Assembly (NCBI GenBank): GCA_002493005.1
Contig: DKXL01000036.1
Location: 221 to 30,550, forward strand
Reading direction: 5' to 3'
Length of the DNA: 30,330 bases
DNA from: Ruminococcaceae bacterium UBA7127
GTDB taxonomy: Bacteria > Bacillota > Clostridia > Oscillospirales > Acutalibacteraceae
Positions within the stretch are counted from its first letter, which is position 1. Each line of letters starts with the position of its first letter. The notes under the pieces were generated by a model, which did no database searches, had not been told where the DNA came from, and saw nothing but the letters and a program-made list of their open reading frames with translations. A program made the translations under genes and the position numbers. Positions 1 to 6,840 of the stretch are shown piece after piece.

Positions 1-869
1 ATTATTTTGTAAAGATAATACCTTTCAGCCGGCTTGATTTTCTCCATTACCTCCGGATAAAAGTCCTCGTCAAAACAGAATTCTATTAATTCCTTATACT
101 CATTCTGTAATGTAAGCAGATAGTTGTAATACCACTTGAGACCTTCAACAGGTAAGTTTTCTTTCAAAAACACCGGAGGACAAATAGCTGAGTATAAAGA
201 CGCATTTGCTATATTCTCAATGAAAAGTTTGCTGTTTGTATATCTAAAGAACATTTCAACATTTTCCTGATTGCAGTTGTATATTTTTTCGGGTTTTTCA
301 TTAAATTCAATGTGCCTTTTCTCTTCGCTGTTTTTAATGAAGTTGTCAAAAGCAGAAACAAATCCGTAGCTTTCTTCAAATGGTGTTTTAAAGTCTGCAT
401 AGATAAAATCAAGTATTCCCTCACCTATTTGCAGGTTAATGACAGCACCGCTCAGCACATTATGAAGCGGCTCTTCTTTTTTAATTTCATATTCGTCCAT
501 AAGGTCTTGAAAATACTCGTCACACTCATCCCAGTCAATATTATATTTTGCAGAGAAATGTTCTCGCAAGGCTTTGTTTTTCTCTAAGCCTTCAACTCTA
601 CTCTGTTCATAATCAGCAATATCTTCATCAGACAAAATATCAGGACGAACCTCTCTGAGTGAGCGTTCAAGTTCTTCAAATTCATCAATAGCGTCCTTCA
701 TAGACAGGTCTTCATTAACCCTATCAACTTTGATTGAAAACAATTTCGAGTCCGGATCGAATGATGCAAAGTTAATGAAGAAATCATAGTACACATAGCT
801 GTTGCTTTGCCTTGCAAGATTATATTTTTCGTAATCTGTATGTTTATATTCCGAGTAATCTTTTTTCAT
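1..869 (-). CDS. Unknown acidic protein, 3' end cut by window edge
   Basis: An open frame of at least 289 codons runs from an ATG at 869 off the left edge without a stop, so the C-terminus is missing. A GAGGAG ribosome site lies 7 bases before the ATG. The protein starts MKKDYSEYKHTDYEKYN and is rich in Asp, Glu, Tyr and Phe. It shows no signal peptide, membrane segment or motif that I recognise; it looks like a soluble cytoplasmic protein. It is transcribed divergently from the HTH/mobilization genes and has a perfect consensus promoter just upstream. Its position next to an excisionase-like gene suggests it is cargo or a maintenance gene of the mobile element, but that is inference. Function unknown. 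Confidence 0.8.
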   Translation of the reverse strand, partial: MKKDYSEYKHTDYEKYNLARQSNSYVYYDFFINFASFDPDSKLFSIKVDRVNEDLSMKDAIDEFEELERSLREVRPDILSDEDIADYEQSRVEGLEKNKALREHFSAKYNIDWDECDEYFQDLMDEYEIKKEEPLHNVLSGAVINLQIGEGILDFIYADFKTPFEESYGFVSAFDNFIKNSEEKRHIEFNEKPEKIYNCNQENVEMFFRYTNSKLFIENIANASLYSAICPPVFLKENLPVEGLKWYYNYLLTLQNEYKELIEFCFDEDFYPEVMEKIKPAERYYLYKI

Positions 870-891
870 AATCTACTCCTCATTTTAGAAA

Positions 892-915
892 ATCTAAATT
901 CTTTTAAAATTAGAT
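892..915. promoter_or_regulatory. AT-rich inverted repeat in the divergent leader, possible operator
   Basis: ATCTAA (892-897) and TTAGAT (910-915) form an inverted repeat just downstream of the leftward promoter and upstream of the unknown gene's ribosome site. Its place between divergent genes, one encoding a small HTH protein, fits an operator, but AT-rich repeats of this size also occur by chance. Confidence 0.25.
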
Positions 916-937
916 AATTAACATCACTCTAACTAAG

Positions 938-966
938 ATTATACAATTCTATTGTCTGACTGTCAA
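938..966 (-). promoter_or_regulatory. Perfect consensus sigma-A promoter for the leftward unknown gene
   Basis: On the minus strand TTGACA (966-961), a 17-base spacer and TATAAT (943-938) match the housekeeping consensus exactly. Transcription would start near 931 and give a leader of about 60 bases. A weaker rightward promoter (TTGTCT 952-957, 17 bases, TATTTT 975-980) overlaps it and would serve the HTH gene at 1000, so the two directions may compete. Confidence 0.75.
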
Positions 967-999
967 TTTTCTGTTATTTTAAAATCAGAGGTGATGAAG

Positions 1000-1209
1000 A
1001 TGAAAGAAAATTTCTATAAAAGCTATGACGAATTGCCGTTGATGTTATCAGTGCTGGAAATTGCAAAAGTGCTTGGAATATCAAAGACGAGTGCGTATGA
1101 TCTGGTCAGGTCAAAAGGCTTTCCTGTTTTGAAAATTGGTTCAAGGCTTATAGTGCCGAAAGATAAATTTCGGAAATGGGTTGAGCAGAACATAGGAGGA
1201 AGCATTTGA
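1000..1209 (+). CDS. Excisionase-family helix-turn-helix protein
   Basis: A 69-residue protein with one winged HTH of the excisionase/MerR-like (HTH_17) type. The recognisable core is LSVLEIAKVLGISKTSAYDL, followed by a wing with FPVLKIGSRLIVPKDKF; such proteins bind DNA as recombination directionality factors or small regulators. I chose the ATG at 1000 because AGAGGTG (987-993) lies 6 bases before it. The same frame is open further upstream without a better ribosome site. The TGA stop overlaps the TTG start of the next gene, so the two are probably translationally coupled. Small genes of this kind are common at the regulatory end of Clostridia integrative elements. Confidence 0.8.
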   Translation: MKENFYKSYDELPLMLSVLEIAKVLGISKTSAYDLVRSKGFPVLKIGSRLIVPKDKFRKWVEQNIGGSI

Positions 1210-1565
1210 AATATAATTCTATAAATAATGCAAAACATTACTTCACTCTGCCGAATGAAATATTCTGTATCGGCTTATCCTCCGGAGAAATTGCCGTGTA
1301 CAGTTATCTTTTAAGGTGCGAAAACAAAAAAACATATCAGTGCTATCCGAGCTACCGCACAATCGGACATGCATTGAAAATGAGTCAGAATACGGTCAGG
1401 AAATATGTTCAAAGCCTTGAAGAAAAGCACCTGGTTGAAACTGAAAAGACGGAAGTCTACACAAAGACCGGACAAAAGAGAAACGGAACATTGCTCTATA
1501 CTATCCGTCCAATCACCGAGGCGATAGATTACTTTCACAGTGAGCAGTTGAGGAGAAACGTATAA
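1206..1565 (+). CDS. Replication-initiator-like winged-helix protein
   Basis: A 119-residue protein starting at a TTG codon, with AGGAGG at 1194-1199 six bases upstream. The region around LSSGEIAVYSYLLRCENK and the helix pair ...YRTIGHALKMSQNTVRKYVQSL... match the HTH_36 / RepA N-terminal-like winged helix seen in small element-borne replication or regulatory proteins. The basic C-terminal part ends in QLRRNV. It overlaps the excisionase-like gene by four bases. It may promote element replication or regulate transfer genes; the sequence does not decide between these. Only the DNA-binding part is present, so it is much shorter than full RepA initiators. Confidence 0.7.
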   Translation: MKYNSINNAKHYFTLPNEIFCIGLSSGEIAVYSYLLRCENKKTYQCYPSYRTIGHALKMSQNTVRKYVQSLEEKHLVETEKTEVYTKTGQKRNGTLLYTIRPITEAIDYFHSEQLRRNV

Positions 1566-1578
1566 TTTCGAGGAAATT

Positions 1579-1707
1579 ATGAAAAGCAGGTTAAAGTGGG
1601 GCGTCTCCCCACGGGTTTACATCAGACGGCAGAGCCGACTGTTATGCGGTTTTGCAGTATGTCAAAAATCAAAATTTGAGGTGTCTATCAAAAATGAGCG
1701 AAAATAA
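1579..1707 (+). CDS. Possible 42-residue basic peptide overlapping the putative oriT
   Basis: ATG at 1579 has GAGG five bases upstream and opens a 42-codon frame rich in Arg and Lys (MKSRLKWGVSPRVYIRRQSR...). It runs through both hairpins of the putative transfer origin and overlaps the start of the MobC-like gene in another frame. It may be a real small protein or only an open frame across a structured site. No homologue is recognised. Confidence 0.25.
   Translation: MKSRLKWGVSPRVYIRRQSRLLCGFAVCQKSKFEVSIKNERK
1596..1637. other. Candidate origin of transfer with two short hairpins
   Basis: GTGGGG-CGTCT-CCCCAC (1596-1612) and CGGC-AGA-GCCG (1627-1637) form two GC-rich hairpins in an otherwise AT-rich element. 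They lie directly upstream of the MobC-like and relaxase genes, which is where oriT usually sits in MobP-type modules. No nic consensus is recognised, so the call rests on position and structure. Confidence 0.35.
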
Positions 1708-2095
1708 GAAGAAATATGCCTATTGGATGAAACCTTCAATGGTAGAAGAAATAACAGAAATGCTTGATACAGCAAATGCAACTTCAAAAAGTGATTTTGT
1801 CTGTCAGGCGGTTAATTTCTATATTGGTTATCTTCATCAGCAAAAATGTATTGATTATCTTTCTCCTATCCTTGCACAAACCATAAAAAGTGAAATTGAA
1901 AGCGTTGAGAAAAATATTTCCGAAATGCTGTTCAAGGTGGCTGTAGAACAAGCAAAGCTGAGTAATATCGTTGCAGCAACAAATCAGATTGATAATCATT
2001 CGTTGTCAGCACTCAATAAGCTTTGTTCAGAAGAAGTCGCAAGGAACAACGGTATCATAACATTTGAAAATGCGTACAAATTCCAACGAGGTTAA
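1694..2095 (+). CDS. MobC-like relaxosome accessory protein (ribbon-helix-helix)
   Basis: A 133-residue protein beginning MSENKKKYAYWMKPSMVEEI. The N-terminal 50 residues fit a ribbon-helix-helix DNA-binding fold, with the segment TSKSDFVCQAVNFYIGYL as the usual helix pair. A helical region rich in Glu and Lys follows. Proteins of this type bind near oriT and help the relaxase nick. I prefer the ATG at 1694; GAGGTG lies 10 bases before it, slightly far. An in-frame upstream ATG at 1652 lacks a good ribosome site. The gene ends four bases before the relaxase start, the standard mobC-mobA arrangement. Family assignment is by pattern and context. Confidence 0.65.
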   Translation: MSENKKKYAYWMKPSMVEEITEMLDTANATSKSDFVCQAVNFYIGYLHQQKCIDYLSPILAQTIKSEIESVEKNISEMLFKVAVEQAKLSNIVAATNQIDNHSLSALNKLCSEEVARNNGIITFENAYKFQRG

Positions 2096-2098
2096 TAA

Positions 2099-3088
2099 AT
2101 GTCGAAGATTATTTTTACAAGCCGATATATAAAAAATCCTGCATCATCAAATGCAGGTAAGCTGATAAAATATATGGGCACTCGTGAGGGCGTTGAGAAA
2201 CTACCGAATGGTATTGATTACTCCCCCGCTACCAAAAAGCAAAATGATTTGATATGTATTGCACTTAAAACCGTTCCGGAGTCTTGGGATTATCCTGAGA
2301 TGAAATCCTATCTTGAAAATAAGACAAAGTCTAATGCAACAGAATTTCTCAACGAATTTCTTGAACGCAATGCTGACAGGATAGGCGGTGTTAAAAAGCT
2401 GGTGAACTATTATGCCGAAAGACCCGGTGTTGAGAAGTTAGGTAAGCACGGATTGTTTTCTCAAACTGATGAGAAAATAAATCTTGATGAGGTAGCGGAT
2501 AAAGTTTCAAATCACAACGGAATTGTGTGGACTCATGTCATAAGTCTTAAAAGAGAAGATGCCGAAAGGCTAGGCTACAACAATGCAAATGCTTGGAAAA
2601 GTTTAATCAGAAGAAACGCTCTTGAGATTGCCAAAGCTCATAAAATAGAGCCAAGCGACTTGCAATGGTACGGAGCATTTCATAACACAACGCATCATCC
2701 GCACATTCATCTTATGATTTACTCAAAGTCAGGACAAGGCTATCTCACAAACAAAGGCATTGAAAGTATGAGAAGTGCATTAGGCAATTGCAGAAGAAAA
2801 GGAAAGAATGAAAAATCAAAACAAGTCGGCATAACAATGCTCAAAATTTGCGCCATAGTAAACAAAGATAAGCAAAATAAAAAAATATGGTTTCGGAAAG
2901 ATAGGAATTGTGCTTCCCGAAGCCTTTTGTCTTTTATTCATTCATCTACAAAGATTATTCTGGCAAAGAATAATAGAGTGATCATAAATGGTCAAAGCTG
3001 TGGTCAAGACAATAAATCAAAGCAAAAAGAAAAACCGCTAAACAGCCTTAAAATAGCTTGTTTAAGCGGTTATCCGTGGTCGAGGTGA
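2099..3088 (+). CDS. Truncated MobP-type (MobP3-like) relaxase with unrelated read-through tail
   Basis: The first about 229 residues are a relaxase N-terminus. KYMGTREGVEKL near residue 24 resembles the conserved N-terminal motif of MobP3-type enzymes, and HNTTHHPHIH (195-204) is the His-rich metal-binding motif III. The enzyme would nick oriT and stay bound to the transferred strand. Homology stops around residue 229 (near base 2784), where the family normally continues for a long C-terminal part. The remaining 100 residues are Lys/Arg/Ser-rich and low in complexity; they end inside the tRNA-Pro gene at 3088 and so are not a natural C-terminus. This looks like a deletion fusing the relaxase to the tRNA-flanking DNA. 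It is probably inactive in transfer, though the nicking domain is largely kept. Confidence 0.75.
   Translation: MSKIIFTSRYIKNPASSNAGKLIKYMGTREGVEKLPNGIDYSPATKKQNDLICIALKTVPESWDYPEMKSYLENKTKSNATEFLNEFLERNADRIGGVKKLVNYYAERPGVEKLGKHGLFSQTDEKINLDEVADKVSNHNGIVWTHVISLKREDAERLGYNNANAWKSLIRRNALEIAKAHKIEPSDLQWYGAFHNTTHHPHIHLMIYSKSGQGYLTNKGIESMRSALGNCRRKGKNEKSKQVGITMLKICAIVNKDKQNKKIWFRKDRNCASRSLLSFIHSSTKIILAKNNRVIINGQSCGQDNKSKQKEKPLNSLKIACLSGYPWSR
2889..2935 (+). terminator. Intrinsic terminator, probably bidirectional, after the element junction
   Basis: GGTTTCGGAAAG (2889-2900) pairs with CTTCCCGAAGCC (2913-2924) at 11 of 12 positions, and TTTTGTCTTTT follows. On the minus strand the same stem is followed by ATATTTTTTTATTTT, so it can act in both directions. 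It lies inside the read-through tail of the relaxase frame, which supports that tail being non-coding in origin. Confidence 0.55.
3023..3072 (-). terminator. Intrinsic terminator of the tRNA-Pro gene
   Basis: On the minus strand AACCGCTTAAACA pairs with TGTTTAGCGGTT (one bulge), and TTTTTCTTTTTG follows directly. It starts a few bases past the 3' CCA of tRNA-Pro and is well placed to end that transcript. Confidence 0.75.
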
Positions 3089-3153
3089 CAGGACTTGAAC
3101 CTGCGGCATCTTGGTCCCAAACCAAGCACTCTACCAAACTGAGTTACACCTCG
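3077..3153 (-). tRNA. tRNA-Pro (anticodon TGG), CCA encoded
   Basis: Read on the minus strand, a 7-bp acceptor stem (CGAGGTG/CACCTCG), a D stem (ACTC/GAGT), an anticodon stem (CTTGG/CCAAG) with loop TTTGGGA and a T arm (GCAGG-TTCAAGT-CCTGT) make a complete cloverleaf. The anticodon at loop positions 3-5 is TGG, which reads CCN proline codons. The discriminator A and CCA are encoded. It has its own consensus promoter and terminator. The truncated relaxase frame ends inside its 3' part, suggesting this tRNA is or was the integration boundary of the element. Confidence 0.96.
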
Positions 3154-3184
3154 ATGTGCTGTCACTTATTGCGACAGCTTAATT

Positions 3185-3213
3185 ATTATACATTAATCTA
3201 TTCGACTTGTCAA
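3185..3213 (-). promoter_or_regulatory. Consensus promoter of tRNA-Pro
   Basis: TTGACA (3213-3208), 17 bases, TATAAT (3190-3185) on the minus strand: an exact consensus. The leader between it and the tRNA contains GCTGTC...GACAGC (about 3159-3179), a 6-bp hairpin in the precursor just before the mature 5' end. Confidence 0.8.
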
Positions 3214-3225
3214 TACATTTTTTAA

Positions 3226-3876
3226 TTATAACATCAAAATCTTCGACAAAATTTCCGGAGCTGAATTAACACATGCACGGCAGGCAAGCCCCTCGGTATC
3301 TTCTTTACTCTTAAAGCCCCAGCCATAGAGCACTGCAATAAAATCCATTCCCACCTTTGCCGCTGCTTCTGCCTCGCTTCTGCTGTCGCCGATAAGAACA
3401 CTCTCTTCAACCGATACGCCAAGCTTGTTGCAGGCCTGCAACAGCAAATCACCCTTTGTGAGATTTGTATCAACATCAGTTGCGCACACAGCGTCAAAAA
3501 TATCGCCTGATTCAAATGTTTCAAGCATATCAGAAGTAAACATAATATGCTTTTGTGTTGCAACCGCAAGCATTAAACCATTCTTTTTTAATTCTTTTAA
3601 TGCATCAACAATTCCATCATAGACAGTAAACATCTCTTCACCTTTCTGCGAATAGAGTTTGCTGTAATTGTTAGTTGCATATTCAATTTCATCATCACTC
3701 ATATTAAAGAGCTTTTTAAATGCCTGCTCAAGCGGAGAACCTATCACACCATACAGTGCATCGTGCTCAACGGGAGTGTAGCCCATTGCAGTCACAGTGG
3801 TATTAAGACAATACAAAATACCCGGCGAGGTATCTGCAAGAGTACCGTCAAATCCAAAAATTGCAAGTTTTTTCAT
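3226..3876 (-). CDS. HAD-superfamily protein (phosphoglycolate-phosphatase-like) without the nucleophile Asp
   Basis: A 216-residue protein with the HAD Rossmann-like core and a helical cap at about 16-85. Motif I reads IFGFDGTLADT: the second Asp (D10) is present, but the first Asp, the phospho-accepting nucleophile of DxDGT, is Gly (residue 8, codon GGA). Motif II Thr is in VATQK (T107), motif III Lys is K141 in TKGD, and motif IV is IGDSRSE (D164, E168). It is otherwise a normal-length relative of Gph/PpaX phosphatases. ATG at 3876 is chosen because GGGTGAT lies five bases upstream; an in-frame TTG at 3888 has no ribosome site. It may be catalytically dead or use altered chemistry; the substrate is unknown. 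Confidence 0.85.
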   Translation of the reverse strand: MKKLAIFGFDGTLADTSPGILYCLNTTVTAMGYTPVEHDALYGVIGSPLEQAFKKLFNMSDDEIEYATNNYSKLYSQKGEEMFTVYDGIVDALKELKKNGLMLAVATQKHIMFTSDMLETFESGDIFDAVCATDVDTNLTKGDLLLQACNKLGVSVEESVLIGDSRSEAEAAAKVGMDFIAVLYGWGFKSKEDTEGLACRACVNSAPEILSKILML

Positions 3877-3970
3877 AAAATCACCCAATCAGCCACATAC
3901 GACTTTTAATCCAATCTCATTTTCATTACAACTATGGCATAGCTTTACATATTATTGTCCATTTTCTGTA

Positions 3971-3999
3971 ATTATAACATTCATTTACGATAAATACAA
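3971..3999 (-). promoter_or_regulatory. Probable sigma-A promoter of the HAD gene
   Basis: TTGTAT (3999-3994), 17 bases, TATAAT (3976-3971) on the minus strand, giving a leader of about 90 bases. It lies back to back with the rightward promoter at 4011. Confidence 0.6.
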
Positions 4000-4010
4000 T
4001 ACTTTTTTAA

Positions 4011-4039
4011 TTGACATTGCAGTAATTGCAGTATAGAAT
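4011..4039 (+). promoter_or_regulatory. Sigma-A promoter of the O-antigen-ligase-like gene
   Basis: TTGACA (4011-4016), 17 bases, TAGAAT (4034-4039). The spacer carries a tandem ATTGCAGTA repeat. The start site would be about 125 bases before the gene at 4173, a fairly long leader in which I see no clear riboswitch fold. Confidence 0.65.
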
Positions 4040-4172
4040 TATATTATGAATCTATTATGAACAAATGTTTTCTCGTTCGATTTTCGTGCAATGTAACATA
4101 TCTGACTATGCCGCAAATATGGGCATTTGTTTCATAAACAAATAAATTTAATTCTCTTGAAAGGTACTGTAT

Positions 4173-5795
4173 ATGAGTTCAGCAAAACCAAATAAAAAGC
4201 AAAATACATACAAAATTCCAAAATACACTGTCAAGGAAGCTCTTGTGAACTATTATCTTTTTATTATGTTCGCACTGTTTCCGCTGTTTTTCTCCAATAG
4301 GTTTTTTAATATCCGCCACGATAAATTTTACTTTTTTATAATTTTAACAGGTGCGCTTTTGGTAGCCGAGCTTTTGATAATTGCTACATACACGATTGAC
4401 AACACCGCTGCCGTTAATCAGACCAAAGAACGAGCGGACAAATTACCCCTGTACAAAACCCTATCGTTTACCGATTGGGCTGTGCTTGCGTTTTTAGCTG
4501 TATGCATTATCTCAACTCTTCTTTCAGACCATCCGTATGAGGCGTTTTTCGGCGAGTCGCTGTCTGCCGCGTCAGCAGGCAGAAACAGCGGACTGTTACT
4601 GATAATTTTTTACGTGGTTGCTTATTTCCTCATAACCAGGCTTTTCCACTACTTTGAATATGTGTTTGTAGCTTTTGCCTGCGGTTCTGCGCTTGTGTTT
4701 ATCCTTGCAATTCTCAACTCTTTTTATATCGACCCTTTTCAGATGTTTGTCGGACTTGATGAGCATCAGCAAATCATATTCACCTCAACTATCGGCAACA
4801 TAAATCTTTTATCAAGTTTTATATGCGTTGCGTTACCTGTGATGATTACCCTTTCTGTTCACACACAGAAAAATTCTCTGCGTGCATTGTATCTTGTTGT
4901 AAGCGGAATTGGTTTTGCCTCTCTTATGGTTGCCGACAGTGATTCGGGAATACTCGGATTAGGTGGGTTCCTCATAATATATCTCATCTGGTATTCACGC
5001 AGAATAGACAGGCTCAAAAGATATTTTCTCGCCGTTTCGGTTATGCTGATTTTTTCAAAGCTGTTAAGACTATTTTCTCTTATTATGAATGACCGTAACA
5101 AGGGAATGGACACTTATCAATCGTTTTTTGTCTACTCAAACTCAAGCTACATTCTTCTTGCCGCAATCGGTTTAATCACAATCGGATTGTATCTGCTCGA
5201 TTCTAAAAAGCCGGGCATTACACTTTCAAAAGCAGTGCCAATTACACTTACAGTCATTTTTGCGTTAATTGCCGCCGCTGTGATTTCGATTGTTGTATAT
5301 TTCAGCTGTATTGATACAAAAACCGACTTGGGAAATTTGAACACCCTTTTGCGATTTAACGACAAGTGGGGCACACACCGAGGCTTTATGTGGATAAGAT
5401 CAATGTGGATATTCGGTGATTTTTCATTTATTGACAAAATATTCGGATGCGGTCCCGATACATTTTACTTTGCATTTTCTCCATATTTTGAGGAGCTGAC
5501 AAAGTTCGGAGATTCATCCACAAACGCCGCTCACAACGAATACATAAATTATCTGATAACCGTTGGAATAGCGGGACTTGCGGCATATCTTGCCATAGTG
5601 GGCGGAGCGATTGCAAGGGCGGTCAAAACAGCAAAACAAAACCCACTTGCTATTGTATTCGTATCTGCGGTTATTTGCTACTCTGTTCAAGCTGTAGTAA
5701 ATATTTCGCAGCCTATTACCACTCCACTATTTATTATATTTATCGCTTTGTGCGAGGCTTTAAGTTCAAAGCGATGCAAAACTAAGATTTCATAA
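4173..5795 (+). CDS. O-antigen ligase/polymerase (Wzy/WaaL)-like polytopic membrane protein
   Basis: A 540-residue protein with about 12 hydrophobic segments (first near residues 28-45, last near 505-530) and a large extracellular loop at about 385-455. That loop region holds FGCGPDTFYF and AAHNEYINYLITVGIAGL, the His-containing signature of the Wzy_C/O-antigen ligase superfamily; VADSDSGILGLGG matches the upstream conserved turn. These membrane enzymes join or polymerise lipid-linked glycans outside the cell. In a Gram-positive-type cell it probably acts on a surface polysaccharide or glycosylated wall polymer. It stands alone, without glycosyltransferases or a flippase nearby, so the substrate is unknown. 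GAAAGG lies 8 bases before the ATG. A strong terminator follows. Confidence 0.8.
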   Translation: MSSAKPNKKQNTYKIPKYTVKEALVNYYLFIMFALFPLFFSNRFFNIRHDKFYFFIILTGALLVAELLIIATYTIDNTAAVNQTKERADKLPLYKTLSFTDWAVLAFLAVCIISTLLSDHPYEAFFGESLSAASAGRNSGLLLIIFYVVAYFLITRLFHYFEYVFVAFACGSALVFILAILNSFYIDPFQMFVGLDEHQQIIFTSTIGNINLLSSFICVALPVMITLSVHTQKNSLRALYLVVSGIGFASLMVADSDSGILGLGGFLIIYLIWYSRRIDRLKRYFLAVSVMLIFSKLLRLFSLIMNDRNKGMDTYQSFFVYSNSSYILLAAIGLITIGLYLLDSKKPGITLSKAVPITLTVIFALIAAAVISIVVYFSCIDTKTDLGNLNTLLRFNDKWGTHRGFMWIRSMWIFGDFSFIDKIFGCGPDTFYFAFSPYFEELTKFGDSSTNAAHNEYINYLITVGIAGLAAYLAIVGGAIARAVKTAKQNPLAIVFVSAVICYSVQAVVNISQPITTPLFIIFIALCEALSSKRCKTKIS

Positions 5796-5806
5796 AATAT
5801 AAATTT

Positions 5807-5852
5807 AGTCGGACACGGAAGTTTTACAACATTCTTCCTGTCCGACTTTTTA
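5807..5852 (+). terminator. Intrinsic terminator between convergent genes
   Basis: AGTCGGACACGGAAG (5807-5821) pairs with CTTCCTGTCCGACT (5834-5847) with one bulge, and TTTTTATTTT follows. It ends the ligase-like transcript. On the other strand the same stem is followed only by a weaker A/T stretch, so it may also serve the deacetylase gene. Confidence 0.8.
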
Positions 5853-6710
5853 TTTTCTGCGATTCAATATCTGTTCAACGCTTTCGCTTGGTACACGGCG
5901 ATATCTGCCGAGTTCAAACAAGCTATCGGGGTCGTGCGTAATCCGGTTTGTCTTTTCGGTGCAGGTCATAGTGCTGACAAACCCAAGTTCTTTTATAATA
6001 TCAAGCGTACTGTCGCTTTTCGCTCCGAATGGATATACAAAACAGTTTGGATTCACCCCCGCACTTGACTTGAGATACTTTTGTGCACGTGTAATATCCT
6101 CTAAAATAACCGCCTTATACTCATCATCGCTTTCAACACTTTTCTTAGCTACTCCTCTTCTCGGTGTGAGTTTGTGCATATTATAGGAGTGATTTTGTAT
6201 CTCTACAAGACCTGATGACACCATTTCTTTGATATTATCAGCATTGATATGACCGTAAGTAGTTGATACACTACCGTCATTAGTATATTTTTCCGTCATA
6301 TAAGCAATCGGAGATATTACCGCTTTGCAACCGTATTTTTTCAGGAGAGGAAACGCATAATAATAGTTGTTATAGTACCCGTCGTCAAACGTAAGCATAA
6401 TACATTTTTGGGGAAGCGGTTTTGCTGAATATACATAATCTACAAGGTCGCCCACAGTAATGGTAGAATAATTATTTTTTGTTATGTACTGCAAATCTTC
6501 CTCAAAGCTGTCAGGTGAAATAGTATAATCATTCTGTAGTTTTTTGTCTTTTAACAGCGAATGATACATTATAATCGTCAACTCAACAGCATCATTTGTA
6601 TCAGCGTTTTTATTGTCTTTTGCTCCGGGAAATACTGCTAACACTGCCAATGTGAACATTAAGATTAATGCAAGAATTATAAATTTGCGAATTTTGATTA
6701 TAACTGACAT
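5850..6710 (-). CDS. Secreted or membrane-anchored polysaccharide deacetylase (NodB/CE4 fold)
   Basis: A 286-residue protein with an N-terminal hydrophobic anchor or signal (about 8-28) and no obvious lipobox. The CE4 motifs are in order: TFDDGY at 107-112 (catalytic Asp and metal Asp), HSYNMH at 174-179 (metal-binding His pair) and YPFG at 226-229. This family removes N- or O-acetyl groups from peptidoglycan, chitin-like or other surface glycans, outside the membrane. GAGGGA sits 5 bases before the ATG. It converges on the O-antigen-ligase-like gene, so the two may modify related surface polymers, but that is inference. Length and motifs are complete. Confidence 0.88.
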   Translation of the reverse strand: MSVIIKIRKFIILALILMFTLAVLAVFPGAKDNKNADTNDAVELTIIMYHSLLKDKKLQNDYTISPDSFEEDLQYITKNNYSTITVGDLVDYVYSAKPLPQKCIMLTFDDGYYNNYYYAFPLLKKYGCKAVISPIAYMTEKYTNDGSVSTTYGHINADNIKEMVSSGLVEIQNHSYNMHKLTPRRGVAKKSVESDDEYKAVILEDITRAQKYLKSSAGVNPNCFVYPFGAKSDSTLDIIKELGFVSTMTCTEKTNRITHDPDSLFELGRYRRVPSESVEQILNRRK

Positions 6711-6797
6711 AATATTCCCTCATAGTAAATTATTTTTTATTTTTAATTCTTTATGGTAATTAAAAAACATTGTGTTTATGCTAAGATATCTTCAAAG

Positions 6798-6819
6798 TTA
6801 ATAGTGATTATCATTTATC
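6798..6819. promoter_or_regulatory. Fur/PerR-type box upstream of the PerR-like gene
   Basis: The stretch TAATAGTGATTATCATTTATC resembles the ATAATGATTATCATT core bound by Fur-family repressors. It lies about 20 bases before the ribosome site of the PerR-like regulator, which suggests autoregulation and control of the rubrerythrin gene behind it. No convincing -35/-10 pair could be fixed here. Confidence 0.5.
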
Positions 6820-6840
6820 TTACTAGCAAGGAGAATGTCT

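Noticed and set aside
3877..3888. TTG start at 3888 for the HAD protein
   Set aside because: It has no ribosome site and would bury the good GGGTGAT site in front of the ATG at 3876.
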